A stretch of DNA of 64,000 bases, from contig VZTG01001723.1 of NCBI GenBank assembly GCA_013397845.1, forward strand, positions 248,001-312,000, given 5' to 3'. Source of the DNA: Melanocharis versteri (Eukaryota > Chordata > Aves > Passeriformes > Melanocharitidae). The position numbers and the translations under genes are program-made. The notes below the pieces were generated by a model, which had not been told where the DNA came from, did no database searches, and was given only the letters and a program-made list of their open reading frames with translations. Positions 38,001 through 52,100 of this stretch are shown here, in pieces (the stretch's first letter is position 1; every line of letters starts with the position of its first letter).

Positions 38001-38492
38001 GATAAAATACATCTGGATGTGTTGATGGTGTTATAATGTTCCATATCTAAGCACATGTTGGAATGACTGCATCAGGAGTAGTGGCTAAGTGTTCTAAATA
38101 TGCACCATCTGCATTTGCATGCATCCTTGTTTCTGTTATTGGGATACTGAGATCTCCCCTTTCTGTTGTTGAGATCTGACACTGAGAGCAGGCAGTGTAG
38201 GAGAGACACATTATGCTCTCAAATATTGTCTTAAGAAGTATCTGGGGCCTTGTGTTCCTTCCCTTGATGAGCACATTTAAAATAATTTTTGGTGGTGAGA
38301 ATACCTAAAGCTGTATTCTTCCAAAAAAGCCCCGGAACTTAAGCCAGAATCATCAGCCCGCCCTTTGGAATACTACAGGCAGCTCCACAGTTTAGATTTT
38401 GAGTAGCAAAAACTGATAACAGAGCGTGGTTTTATGTGACTGTCCTGCCCAGAACAGTAGCTGTTTCAGATGAATCAGCATTATCATTGAGT
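35076..38492. other. Unique non-coding sequence with small tandem repeats
   Basis: No gene was recognised. An 18-bp tandem pair (CTATCAGCACAGCAACAG followed by a copy with one mismatch) lies at 37181-37216. A 10-bp tandem pair (ATCTCCTCAC twice, one base apart) lies near 36290-36310. A 131-codon frame (37509-37904, plus) overlaps an 87-codon minus-strand frame; neither has a domain. Confidence 0.55.
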
Positions 38493-38570
38493 CATAGATT
38501 AACTTGGGTTGGAAGGGACCTTTAAAAGATCATCCAGCCCAACCCCCCTTGCAATGGGGGTCTAACAGCA
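38493..38570 (-). mobile_element. CR1 3'-terminal fragment
   Basis: A minus-strand CR1 tail of about 78 bp containing GGGTTGGAAGGGACCTTTAA, GATCATCCAGCCCAACCC and GCAATGGGGGTC, the classic avian CR1 3' end. The octamer tail is reduced to CATAGATTAA. This is a short 5'-truncated insertion with no coding content. Confidence 0.9.
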
Positions 38571-41500
38571 ATTGCTCTGTCAAAAGTTATGCCCTGAGAA
38601 CTGAGGCTGTAGTCAGCTTCTGGACCAGTTAATATTGAATCATTTGCGCGTTATGAAACAGTTCCAGTTCCAGGGCAGGTGAGAGAGCATAGCTAAGGGG
38701 ATATTAATTTGCTCATGGAAGACATGTGTGAATTAATTCTGCTAAAGCTCTGAGACAGAAAATTGTGAGCAAACTGATCCAAAACTTTTCCGCTCATCCT
38801 GCTCCTACCTGCTCAAAACTAAGAGAAAGAACTGAGTAGGGAGAATTAAAAAAATAGAATTAAGTGTTGATTGGTTTCATTGGGAAAAATAATTATGTCA
38901 AAAATCAATATATCTGTGTAGGAGAAACCAGAGACTGCAGAAGAACAAGGCAAATTTGCAGAAGGCTGTTGAGAAAGCAAAGGCTAAATGCATACAGTCA
39001 AACTGAAAGTTGTGGGAAACACTGCTTGGCAAAGTTGCTTAAGAGAATACATTGAATGGTACCTAGATGTGATAGAAAAAATGGTGGCATTAAACAAACT
39101 GGGTTTCAGGAAAATAATACTTGACTGCAGTATGGTTTCAAAAAGTAAGAAAAACCCCAACCATCCTTGGTACACTCAGTTTTATGTTAAAGTTGAACAA
39201 ATAATAAAATCTTTTTATTATTATATTAATCAAAGCATAACAAGTTTAAGTTCAAATCTGATGAAAACAAAAGAAATTCTGTTTCCTCATTAAGTTTCCA
39301 TTCTTTTAATGAACAGTTTACATTTTCCCATCAATTACGTTTAGGTGAATATATGAATGAAATATAACTTACTTGAAAAAAATAAAAAGAATACATTTAA
39401 AATATTTTTTAAAAAGTAAGTCTTAAAAAATACAAGTTCTAGAGCGGAAAATATATAACATTCCTCTTTGTGCACACAAATGAGATTTTGTATTTATGCT
39501 TTCTATTTATCCTGTTGCTGAAAACTATTTCAACCCTTAATTTCAGCCAGACTGTCTTTAGACATCTAGGCAAAGCCTTAGAATTGCTCTACCAGAGGCA
39601 ATTTTCAGAGACAGGAAAATCGATAGTTGGCCCTTACTGCTCTTTTTACCTCATTTTGTGAGGTGAATAGTGAGAGAGAATAGGGACTTTTATAGGCTAC
39701 AAACACAATATTCCAGCAGTGGCTCTGGCAAAACACACGTGACCTGATCCCTACCCCTGTTACACCCCTTTGCTGGTGGCCGTGTCACAGTCTTGTCCCT
39801 GAGTCCTTTCAGCATTTTGCCCCAGTCTCTGCCCAGAGGTGCTGTGTGGTGATTTCTGTCCACAGAACAGGCACAACCACTCCAGGCAGAAATGTTGTTA
39901 CCTCTTTCCTCGGCTTTCCTCAAATGTTTCAGAGAATGTTCACTTACGCTGACCATTTCTAGGGCCAAAATGTCAAACTTGAATGTCCCATTTCATGTAC
40001 TTGAGTCCCTGTCGTGGAGATGGGACATTTATTCACTGCCACACTTTCCTCAGCTGGTTAATCTGTGCCGAGGGTGGTTTTGTTTTTCATTCCCTGCCTG
40101 GGTCTCAGTGCTGCTCACAGTCCCCCAGAAACGATTCCTGGTAGAATCCATACTGCTCATTTCATCTTCTGGAGTAAACTGCCTGTGGTACCATTGCTTT
40201 CAGATATCTTCATTTGCTGTTGTTACCGTGCTATGAAGTTACTTTTTCTGGAATAATTATTTGTAAAGGGTTGATTAGTCACATAAGATCTGTGGAAGGT
40301 GACTAACCTGCTTAGCTACTCCATTACACCAGTTTTATGGAGGTATGAGCCACTTTTGTTTGGTTTTTTCAGCAGACAAGGAACAACACAAACCTGTACG
40401 AGCCCATGATGATTTGGGAATTACTTGGCACAGCAGCAGATGTAGAGCACACCCTGGCGCCCAGGGCAGCCAGACCTGCTGACCAGACTTCAACACAACC
40501 TTCTTGAAGAACTGAGGGTAGAGCCACATCCTGGTGGCTGAGGAGTCCTCACGACCAGGGGGATGGAGGCGAGGATGAGAAACAGGCACTTCCATACGAT
40601 CCTACTGCTGCACAGAGAGAGCTTTATTGTCGTCAGTGAACACCAGAGTGCTGGGGAAAACACACTTTTTTACTGCTTACAGAAGAGCTGTCTTTTCTGA
40701 GACAGCTTGACAAAGCCCAGGATCATACATGCAAGTAAGCAGCCTAAAACACCCTTTATGCTCATGTAAAAATGAGTCCAAGAGCTGTCTCAAACACACA
40801 GAGGAAGACTATTCAGCCATAATTCTGGGTTTCAAACAATCTGGCCAAAATATGACAGACACAGTTACCCAATATGCCAGTCATAATCTTCCCAGTGCAT
40901 TTATGACTAAATAGAGCACTTAGGAATGAAAAGATTCTGCTCTCTTTCTTGCTGGGTTTGGGTAGGTTTGGCCTTATAGCTGTTTATATAAATATGAAAT
41001 AGTAATCTAGCTAGTAATATAAACGATGATGTTTATTTTTGGTAGGGTTCTCCTATGTCCTGGGACACATACAGGAATACTACTGCTCAGGGACTGACTG
41101 TGGGATGGAGTGAAAATCACTACAAGGCACATCAATGAAGAATAAAAGGCTCCATAAAGATAATTTGTGAGTTTTGGTGGGTCTGTGACACCAAGTGAAA
41201 GGCTACAAATTTTTACTGTCAAAGAAATAAGAAGGCTCTTTCTCTGCTTGAAGGTACCTGGCAAAAACACATAAAAATCTACTTTCCAAGAAAAATCCTC
41301 TAGCAAAATTATGGATTCTTAACAGAAGCTCCATTTATTTGTTCACGGACTTGAAGTTTTTTGGCAGAGTTATAAATTCATAACAGTTTTTCTGAGTGCC
41401 GAGATTTTGCATTTGGGAGTACCAGTGAAATGCAAGACGTTCACAGTGACAATTACCACTGTATATTTATAAGAAGGGCTCAGAGTTGTGACATCATTTG

Positions 41501-42940
41501 CATATAAAAATCCAAGATATTTGTGTATTCCTTGAGAACTTAATTGATTGTGTGTCTCTATTCTGCATTCAAATATATTCTAATCTTGGCTGACAATTTC
41601 CACCACGAATTATCCTCTATGCAATTTGCTATTGCTGATCAAATTTTGAAAACAAAATTACTGACTTTGTGCTGTGTATTAATATTAGATACAATGCAAT
41701 TTAGATGCAATCAAACATTTAAGCTAATACTAAAAGAAAACAAGCAAAAAACTGGACACAAAATCTGGATGGTGTGTCAAAAAAGGGCAATACAATTAAG
41801 ATCACGCGGAGGGTAAAGGGCTAGGAGAACAGTGGATTAAAGACATTAATAAGCTTCTCAGGGAAGGAATTGTTCTTTTTAACTGGTATTCCATGGTGTT
41901 TTACAACGGCCTCAGTTCTTTCCAGTCGATCAGGGATGGAATAGGCAATGTACTAACTCCCTAGGAGAGAATTCTCAATGATAACTGCCTGACACTACTC
42001 CTATATGCTCTGAAGCCGGAGGACCACGGGCATTGGAAAAGGTCTTGTAACAGTGAAAACGAGAGAATAACTCAGGCCACTCCCTCTCTGTGAGTCATTC
42101 TGAGTCCCACAGTCTGCCACTTGCCTGGACCTTCCATAACCCTAAACCAGGATGAATAAGTTCCTGGTGTGAGTGCCGTGGCATAGAGTGCCTTGTAAAG
42201 GCTGTTAGCCAAAGAAATGGAAAATTAATGCAACTGAAAATCCAGCAATTGTCCAGATAAGACTGTTGAGTGATAAAGCAACAACATTATTGAAAGGACT
42301 TTATTAGTAGTTTGCTTGGTTTATTCCTATCAAAGAATTAATGCAGTTAAAAATATGGGATTTTTTATGATCTAATCCAACCTTCCTGTGTCAATAATAT
42401 ACATACTATATATTTCATGTCACAGAACTGTAAAGATAATTTTAAAACCTCAGGCTGCAGACCAGTGCTTTGTTATCTTTGTAAATATTTTCCTTATATT
42501 CAGTAAATTGCATTATTTTCTAAATCTGTAAATCTATCAAGTGAGAGGCAACGAGCAGTATCTAATACATACAAACCCTACTGAATAATTTTCTGACATC
42601 TTGCTAAAAATGTAATAAAATAATTTATTACAAAGTTCCATTTGTTTGGGTAAACAGAAATAGTTTTATATAAGTCTGTCACTGAAAATGAAGAAATAGT
42701 CTATTGGAATGAGCACAATTTTGAAAACAGAGATGAAATGGAATTAGAGGCAATTACATTTCAGCTAATCTGAATAGACAGCACATCTACACAACAAATT
42801 CAGAGTAAATAACTTCAGTTCATCTTGTGACTGGTGTTTCCTTTCTTCACTGTCAGCCTAGCATGCTACAGCAAACTTTTGAAAAATCAGTATTAGAAGA
42901 GATTGTTTGAATAATCCAAATTCATCCTGCATAAAAAGTC
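38571..42940. other. Unique non-coding sequence, no gene recognised
   Basis: Mostly AT-rich. An 8-bp perfect hairpin (AGCTGTCT, six-base loop, AGACAGCT) lies at 40686-40707. At about 40340-40640 a GC-richer block carries an AATAAA on its minus strand and an 86-codon minus-strand frame (40335-40595); it may be an unrecognised old retro-insertion, but I cannot name it. The stretch 39690-39900 shows a faint likeness to internal CR1 sequence that is too weak to call. Confidence 0.5.
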
Positions 42941-43180
42941 AAAGTCAGGTTGACAAAGCAAGTGTCATCATGGTGTGCGAGGCGATCTCAAGGCTGTGTT
43001 TACACATAGCCCCACCCATGCTGTCTGCAGACCTGGCCATCTGGGGGTCTCCAGGGCAGACACCCCGGGCCCAGACCTGAGTCAGCTTGGAGCAAGGCAC
43101 AAAGTTCCTTGGTTTGTGCATGGGCAGGACCGCCCTAAACACAACCCAAGTCTGAAAGCCAGTTAGCTGCAAGACTGCAC
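42941..43180. other. GC-rich island in AT-rich surroundings
   Basis: A short GC- and CpG-enriched segment centred near 43060, with CACCCCGGGCCCAG. Open frames on both strands (42945-43283 minus, 112 codons; 42975-43166 plus) are explained by the lack of AT-rich stop codons. It does not resemble a known CR1 or LTR. It could be old repeat debris or a small regulatory element. Confidence 0.35.
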
Positions 43181-46100
43181 TTTCCCGTGGGAATTGAGGA
43201 ACATAGTGCTCTTTTAATTTATTGCTCTCCAAACAACACTCTCTTTCACACCTGGAGCCATATCCGAATGCGAAAATGCACAATTTCCTGGGAAACAGCC
43301 CTACTCTTTTATAACCATCTTCAAAAGGAAAATTGCCATGGTATGTATTTGTTTCTAATTATATGCTTGTTGCTTACAAATAGCTATTTTTAACAGAAAA
43401 AAACCCCTCCTTTCACACTCATTTCCAGAAGTAGCAAGTTGTACAGGAAGTAAAGAACCTTATTCTATCTTCCACAAACCTGGTGTGTGAGTAAGGAAAG
43501 GCATTTTACCTTCATATGCCTCATTTTATTCCTTCACAAATAGAAATAAAGACACCCTTCTTTTCCTTGTAGAGTCTTATAAAATCTTGTCATAAAATGT
43601 TCTAGAAAAGAGCCTGTAACTCCCGAACTGGCTGTTCTGCATGGTTTTCTGCCAGTAATGCTCATGTTTGAGACAGACAACTGGAAAGAAACTCTGAAAT
43701 TGATGAGTCCAGCCACCTGCTGGAACTGTATCATCACTGTATCATTTTTTCCAGATGACAATTGAACACTATCTTGAAACTACTTAGATGTCTTCTATTG
43801 AAAGTCTCATTAATTGCATGTAATAATGATAAGGAAATATTTTTTTACTATTATTATTTCGTGCCTAAATGCATTCCTGCTCAGTACATATCCATTTTGG
43901 AGTTTATTTAGGGTTGTTTTTAAGGGTTGTTTTTTGGCTTCCTCCCTTCCCATGTAGTACTGTGCTTTGGTTTAAATATCTGTCCATGTAATGTGTTTAT
44001 CCCTTATTATATGCCACATTTTCCTTTGGAACTGCAACGGGGTGCACACAGCGGGGAACACAGGTCTTCAGAACAGCAAAGGAAGTCTCAAAAAAGCCAC
44101 AAAAAGCATTAATACTTCTCACAAGAGCCATTAGTACTTTTTTACCTGCACTGAACTTCAGTCCACCATGCAGGTAAAACAGACGAGTAGCCTCTGCTGG
44201 ACACACCTCTCCCAGTATATCTCAGGAACACTCTCACTTTTTCACTCCCACTTCCCTGTGGTGTCTCAGAAGATACCTGTTCTCACATAACACCATTTAT
44301 CTGCCTCATTCAGCTGATGAATTCCTTATTACTGCAGAAAGTCTTCTTAGAGCAAATGGTCTTTTATTTTATACACCATTAAATTTAATCCCACTTCCAT
44401 CACTGCAATCCCCAACATCATGCTCTTCTGACCTGCCTGTCTGCTGGCAAAGTTATGACAGCAGAGATTTCTATCATCACATACTTGTTTTTGAACTAAG
44501 ATAATTAATGAAAATACTGGTTAATCTTACAAGCAATTTTTGAGGATCCTCATTGTTACCTTTCCCTGGTGACTTATCCTCTGAAGAACATTTTCATTTT
44601 GTCTTTGTGCAGTTCCCTACCCACCTTAAAGTAGTTACACGAATACATTACTCACATTACAATTAGCTCTCTTGTTCTTCAGTCTCACTATAATTTTCTT
44701 AATGTAAAATTCCTACTATATTCAATTCAAAAACAATTTTAATTTTTAAAGAAAATTCATAATTTTTGGACAGAACTTAACTTTGACAAGAACATATTGC
44801 CTTTGTTTATTTATCCCTGTGTCTTTTGTAATTTTTTCTATCTAAATTTGTTTCAAAGCTATGCAATCGGGTTCATTCTTCAAATCTAAACACCTGAGTT
44901 GGGCTTCCAAATTTTAATTAATTAGTTTCCCTAAAAACGCGTAGATTCCCCATATGTACAAGAAAAAAAACAGACATTTCAGAAATTCTTCAGAGGACAA
45001 GCTTGTCTGCATTACTAGGGTATTAATTAAAACACAGGCTAAAAGTCTTCAAACACCATTTAAAAACTGTAAGAAAATATTTTATGTAATTTTATATCTT
45101 TGACTTGTTTTTCTTCTTTTCATCATTCTTAAATCTTTATTGGCTTTTTTTTCCTACAATTTTCCCCCATGTAAGAGTGAAATTCATCTCAACTAATCTT
45201 AATTGTCCAGCATGTCTAGTATAAGGCAGTGGTTCCAAATTCCCTTACAGTGAAGAGAGAGACCAGATCTTCTCGAAGTAGGCACCCTAAAGCATTGTTC
45301 AAGATAGGTGGGATGAATTAAATTTGGCTGTAACATATTTCTTTCCACTGACTACACAAGAAACTAGACAATTATAATGAAATGAGATGCTTAAAGTTTA
45401 AACAGTTAATATTTCAAATGGTTTAAATTAGGCAAGATTAATCCCACCCTAAAAGTTTGTTTTTCCTTTTTATGTTACCTAGTGTTTCATCAGATTAACT
45501 TTTTAAAATTTATTTTTTACTACCTTGGCTGTCTGTTAAGTTCCTTTGTATTATGTGTCTCTCCTACCTATTTTACTATTTTTCTGTTTATTGCTATTCA
45601 AGTAGTTGTTATTCACCCATGCTTTTGCATTGCTCTTCATAAAAATAAAATAGGAGAATCCCTAATATTAGCACATATATTAATCCATCTGTGTTCATAC
45701 TGCCTTTTTAATTGTTCTCTGTTTTGACTAATTTTCATTTTTGTTTGTTAATAAGTTTTAGTTGTTCGTGTGCAAATAGACTTGAATAGTTTAGAACATT
45801 TGTGCTGTACTCCAGCACTCTATAGTTTCTGTCAGAATTACAGAAAAAAGGTCAGATCCATAAAAAAGTATTGTTAGTATTCAAAAATCATGTTCCTGGC
45901 TCAAAAAATCAACAGCTTCTATTTAAATTGAAGAGATTAATAAAAAGATGTTTTAAGATCTATTTGCCTTGTGGTTTTTAAGTCTTGGAGAATTACAATC
46001 CATTGATTTTTCTCCCCAGCCATACGTAAAATATGAAATATTGATAAATGCCAAAAAGAAAAAGAGAGAGATAGAAAGCAGCGGAGGTGCAACAGAATAG

Positions 46101-49009
46101 CATGACTACCAAAAGCTAAAGCTGTAAATTTCTTGTTTCATATTAAAACACCGAGTAATGGCAACAGTGTTTGAGAATATTGTTATTTAGTTTTCCCTAT
46201 CTCTTTCTGTGGATGACAACGTTGTCAAATAATTCTCTACATACCTCTGTGAGTTCTTAAAATCTCCACTAATCTCATTTTGATTGGTTTAACATACTAC
46301 ATAGCACCTTAGTCCAGCTGCCAGATATTTCCCCACACATAAGCCTGTTTTCAGTTTTATTCCAAAGCAAATCTATTCTGTTGAGCTCCAGGTCCACTTG
46401 TCTATTAGAGAGTTTGACACATTGACATCCCCTCTGAAAAATCCCATTGAAGTTTAGGGCTTCATGCAATTTTCATTCACGCCTCAATCTCTTAAACCTT
46501 TTCAGAATGCTGGAAGCACGAGTGTACCCAGGTCGGGTAATGAAGCAAGCCTTACCAAATTCCCTTTAAGTGTCTGTCTTCATCCAGGTGATTGCTAAGA
46601 AAAGAACAGCAAATAATTGTTTGAGAAACGAGATACAATCATGGATTCTCTGAGAATGCAAGAAAAAGATAACCCGACAGGTGCATTAAGAGGCACGCAT
46701 CTGCTCAGACAGGCACACAGGGGTGGGTCAGCTGAGCATCCTCCCTATGCCTTCAAAGAGATCTCTCATCAGGCATGTTCGTTGTTGTTATTATCTATTT
46801 GTGCTACATAGCACCTGGAGCCCCCCTCTGAGGCTTCAGCAAGAGAACACCGGTGGTCCCAGCACATTTCTAGCCTCAGTGGCCAGAGGAGTGAAAATAA
46901 TTATGTTATTTGTGGGCAGGCACCCTAAAGTGGAAAAACTGGCTCTGCAATTCGTCCATGTGCTTCAGGGAGGAGTCCTGCTGAGGCAGCTCTATGGCTT
47001 CTGATAGCCAGGCCAGTCTGGGTGTTCTTTCACATCGTTGTAGTTGTGCTGTATTCTCGTTGTGCTGTAGTTGTGTTGTTGGATCCTCAAAGACTCTCCA
47101 ATAAGAGAGAGAATTTCCAGGACTTTTCTTTAATTCTGAGCTGAGTATCAGATATATGTGGTGTACACAGCAACTGTGCCTAGAATAGATATCTCAGATT
47201 TTTGGCTAATGAAAAGACCTAACTGTCTTTCTTACTGGCATGACTTATATTTTTCTCTCCTTTTAGCCTGCAGTTAGAGATTTGTGGAGAAAAGGAATGC
47301 TTCCCAAAGAAAGACAAATGAGATAAGCTATCAAATTAGTTCATTTCAGCTGCTTTTGTTCAAGTGACAGCTCAAAAGGACAGCAGGCTAAATGACTCAG
47401 AAGTGTGAGAAGAATTTGAGTACAATTTATTATCTTGACACCCATTACATAATCTTTGTTTTGTGCTGTACATCAGAAACAGTCTCATTAAATGAATTTC
47501 CAAGCATTTTATTATTTTCTTTACTTAAATCTATTTTTAAGCAATTCCTTTTTCAACACATAAAGATTTATCTTTGATAGATGTCTGGGGACAGTTCACA
47601 GGATTTTTATACACCTTTAGATCACATGCTGCATACAGAGCAGAGGCATATATTCAGAATTGCTGTCTTAATGGTTTTAGTCAACTTTTGGCCCCTACCC
47701 TTTTTTTAGGTTTGAGCTCTGCTGGCAAGTCCATATGCATTGTATTCTCTCAGATCTTTGTCTTTTGACTCAATCTATCTCCGTATTGGTGACTGGGATA
47801 TTTTGGCGTAATTTTTAGTTATCCTTTTCTCTCCCTCTCAAGGTCAGATTTTAGGAGCCAGAGTGGCAGAGCCTAGCAGCAGCATGCTACTTCCCTGTGC
47901 CTCTGAAGGCTGCAGGGGGTACAGGCAGAAAAAAACCACATGAGAGCTGCTTATGAGTGACAGACCTGGATCTGAGACTCCTGACAACTTTTATCTGTGC
48001 TGTTTGAACTGAATCAGATTGGACATCAACTTTATCCACAATTAAACAAGAAGATGAGTTTAATAAGAGCACAACTGGAGACTGCAGTGATGGTCTGGCA
48101 TAAGAAGGTGTAGAACAAGCCATTGCAAATCTTGACAAGAGGCCTAGAGATCAAAAACTTAATTATCTTAATGGTCTACACCGTCTATTCTAGAAATGTT
48201 GTATAAATGTTTCCTTTTCAGTCTAATTTATTACACCATTGTTAAAAAAGTTCATGGAAAAGAAAATTATATGTAAATATGTGATTCACCATTCATCGGT
48301 ATATTTATTATCCCGTATTACATCTTTTAGTCTTAGTCTGATAAGCTCAAATATTATTTCTAATTTCCATTCTAATTCTTCTGTATGCACCATTCAAAAA
48401 ACGCAAAAAAAACCCCTGAAGACCTAAAACAGGGAAAGCTTCATCATACTCATGTTTTTGCAGCTCTAGTTTTTTATAGAACTACAGGTAACTCCTTTTG
48501 CAAAGGAATTTAGCCCTGGCAGGATAGGTAGCAGGGCAGTTTCTTCTGGACTATATCCCATCCTCTGCATTGCAGAACTGCAGAATGTGAACTGGCCATG
48601 GGGAGGTTCATCATGTGCAGTCTGCTACAGGCCCCAGCTCTGGCATCTTAAACCGCATATAAGATGGAACTGTTGTTCCAACAAGCAGAATGAAAGACTT
48701 AGTGTTTAAATTTAGCTTTGATGGTCAAAAAATTCAGGAGCACTATCAGGCTTTGACAAGATTTTTATACCAGAAAAATGCAGCCACAAATCTGCTTAAA
48801 CATCTGCTTAAAAGAGTATCTGCCAAAATTCTTGAGTCTCTTCTTTACTAATTTTATGCAGTGTCTTCTGACAAACTCAGTATTTAGTGGTCATTACAAT
48901 GCGCTGCAATTCATGAGGCACTGATGCTCATGAGTCAGGCTTACTGTGTTGCAAAGGAACTAGTTTTTCTTTCTCCCTCTCTTTCTAAACTTCACATTTA
49001 CTGTTTCAG
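43181..49009. other. AT-rich unique non-coding sequence
   Basis: Nearly 6 kb with no recognised gene, RNA or mobile element. The part 44500-46050 is markedly T-rich on the plus strand. A cluster of GTTGTGCTGTA-like words near 47036-47081 forms a degenerate short tandem array. An 83-codon minus-strand frame at 47887-48138 lacks any family match. Confidence 0.55.
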
Positions 49010-49127
49010 GGAGATTACCAGCATGAAAGAAAACCTAATGGTGGGCCAATGGGCGGAAGGAATTCAGCTCTTAATGTACCGCATCAGAGACTGATGGCAA
49101 GGATACAGATGCCTTTGGGGATCATTG
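49010..49127 (+). other. Exon-like segment of unknown identity (or conserved element)
   Basis: A pyrimidine-rich tract (about 48966-49006) ends in TTTCAG at 49004-49009. A 118-bp stretch follows, then a GTAGGC donor-like site at 49128. One frame is open throughout (39 full codons, starting GDYQHERKPNGGPMGG in translation); the other two carry stops. I recognise no protein family. The donor is only moderate (+4 is G), and the open frame continues past it. A perfect NF-Y/CCAAT-box consensus GGCCAATGGG at 49044-49053 offers another reading, a promoter or enhancer. Chance remains possible. Confidence 0.25.
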
Positions 49128-52100
49128 GTAGGCAAGTCATTAGTCTAGTCCTGCAGGCTCACATGATTTGCTATGCATAATTGAAGACAGATTGATTTTT
49201 CTAGAGGTTAAGAACAATACTAGAGTGTTAACAACACATTGAAACAGCTCATTCCTTCTTGGCCGCTATTAAATTGCAGCAGTGTTTAACTTCCCTTAAT
49301 ACTGCAGTAACGTATTTTATGGTAGAGTTTTTCAAAGATAGTGATTAAAGAGACGAAAAGAAAGTCAAAAGCTAAAGTGAAAGTTTCTCTGGTAGTTCAG
49401 TTTTTTACCAGATAGCGATATCGGAGGAAGAAGTGCTTCTTAGTACTGAACCCTCATGAGCTGCATGACACTTAAAAATAAATGCTGAGAAATTCAAAGG
49501 TGACTAAAGATTTGGGACAGTCATTTTACAAAAAAAACCCCAAAAAACGAACCAACAAAAAATCTGAGATTTTTATGGAGAAAGACTTAAAAACCTCTGA
49601 GGGATATTCAGAAACCTCTGCCACAGAGTTTATCATCCAGCTGACTCCTCAGATTGTTTGTGATTGGCAACAGAAGGAAATAGTGATAAGAAGACCTGAG
49701 GCAGGCATTAGTAATAATCTTTCATCAAAATGTTGGAAAACCAAAACTGAAGTCTTAGCTAATAAAAGGACAGATTCTTTAGGGTGACACCCTGTAGAAC
49801 AGAGACCCGTTCTGAATTCGCTTCATGGCTTCCCAACAGACCATTACGTCAGTGATGGAGACTGCACCAGGCATACTGGGGAGCTGCCTGGCTGATGGCT
49901 ACCCTCCCTCTGGAAAACAGAGCTTTATTTGTAGCCTGGATGTATCTAATTTCAGTTTCCAATCACCAGAGTTTGCAGCACTTCATTCGCTAGATTCAAG
50001 AGCTCTTGTCATAAGTCAAGTTAAAATGGAAACGGCAATCTCTTCCTTCTAAAGCTTTTTGAAGTCACTTAGTACAAGTGCTGCTCCTCCATCTCTGACC
50101 CCTCTGGGCTGGATCCTGTGCCCTTCTCCTCATCCCAGGCACTTTTGCTTCCTTCTGTCTATTACTGTGATCCCCCGGTAGGAATGGCATAAGTGCTGGT
50201 CCTCTGCTCTCAGAGAGCTGGTGAACCAGACACCTAAGGCAAATATTTAGGACAAAAGCTTTCAACACGAAGAGTAGACATTTCTGTTCTGTTATTCCTC
50301 AGCTTCAGGGCTATTTACCATCCCCTAATGCAAGCTGGTCCCTCACTGCTGTCCTCAGGCCTTTGACAGGAAATTTTCATCAGCCCATCCAAAGGCAAAC
50401 ACGGAACTGTGGTTCCTTCCAGGTATTTCTTTTTCTGGCTACCTTTTTGCATTTCATCTAAGTTAGTTTCTTTCATGCAGAAAACTTATTTAACTCTGGA
50501 GACAGAGGCACTCTGTTCCATTCTGCAATCAGTATCAGGGTCCTAAGGGACAAGACAATGCATTTATGAAACATTCCGAATGAGAGTCTGGTATCTCTTG
50601 TTCTTTCGGCATTGTCTTTAGTGATCCAGGACAAGAATTTCTTCATGCTGTTCTCTTTTTACAGGATAGTCCTAATTCAGGATGGCATTGAGCTGTGTTT
50701 CAGTATTCTATTCAACAGTTTGAATGCAAAAACATGCCTAAGCTGGGTCCTGCATTGGGACCTTTCTGGCATTAAGTTAAATTGAAAATCTGCACTATGG
50801 AAATGTAATTTGTGTCAAAAATAAGAAAGTATATTTTCCTTTTGCACTTTTCTCCTACAAAGTGCTTTCAAAACATTAATTAATCCCACAGTGATTCTGG
50901 CATTCATACTTTGATTAAAACTTTCTGTAAATGTTAATGTTCCACTGAACTTTGAAAATGTAGACTGTACTGGAAGATGTATTCTGTCAAAAATGTTCTG
51001 TCTGAAGCATAAAAGGTAAAAACCGACAGATTATTCTTAATAATATTGTTCAAAGATACTTAAAGGTCAGATGTATATTTTAAAACTTTCCCCTTCTGAG
51101 GAGAAAACTCTTACCCCTTTGAAGTGTTGTTATCAAGCCCTTCTTTGGACTTTCTGTAACCCAGCCCTTCCACTTTCTCTCATCCAACTTTTAAAATAAG
51201 TGTTCATTACATGGACTCAGTGCTAGTGAAATCCTTCTGTAGCAACCAAACACAAAACAAAATAACCACTTATTCATTTGCAGATCAACTTTTGCATATT
51301 GAAAATGCTGATATGCTCAGAGCAAACAACTAAAAGTTGTACCAAAGCAACCAGCCAAAAATAAAACCAATGTAGAACAAGGACTCTTCTCTAAGTAAGC
51401 TGAGCATCCTGGGAAGCAGGAGAGGCTTCAGAAATTCCTCAAGGACTTTGTTTATGGAAGGTACTTAAGACCCTGTATCTTGGGCCTGTGCCAGTCCTTG
51501 CAAACAAAGATTTCAGAGCATTAAGTAGTATTAAAAAATTACAATTATAGTACATGAAAATAAGCAGTTAGTGAGCTTTCTCTGACATCCTCTGCTGTAA
51601 ATCAGGAGCAACCCCAGTCAGCCCTTGATTTCATCCTGTAATATTCCCAGTGGAATTATAAACAGAGTGATACTATAAATGGCGTAAAACGAGTTAGACT
51701 CTGGAACAAGACCTTGTAGAATGGGTGCCAAGGTGGCTCCTTGTTCCTTGAGATTTCATTCCATCTTACATAGACAAAATGAACATAGGTAAAAAGCAGC
51801 CAGAAAAGATCTCTGAGTTTTATGGCTCTTCACACAGAATTTTGTAGTGAGGACCCTGTCTGAGGAATACTTCCCAGCTGCTGTCTCTCCTCACTGTCAA
51901 GCATGTCCAGCTGGCCATGTAAGGGTTTGCACTTCTCTGTCAGGCTCAGACCAACCTGAAATAGTTCCATTTAAACATTCACTTTTTGTTCAGCATACTT
52001 ATGACCATTGCAATTATTTACAACTTACATACTAAATTTCATATGACCTTGTGTTGTCTTGAGATCATTAGTTCCAATGAAGACAGCAACAGGCAGTAAG

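Noticed and set aside
39690..39900. Faint likeness to internal CR1 sequence
   Set aside because: Matches are scattered short words without any contiguous landmark.
40335..40640. Possible retrocopy or LTR: GC-richer block with a minus-strand AATAAA and an 86-codon frame
   Set aside because: The signal lies upstream of the frame, no protein was recognised and no A tail or LTR ends were seen.
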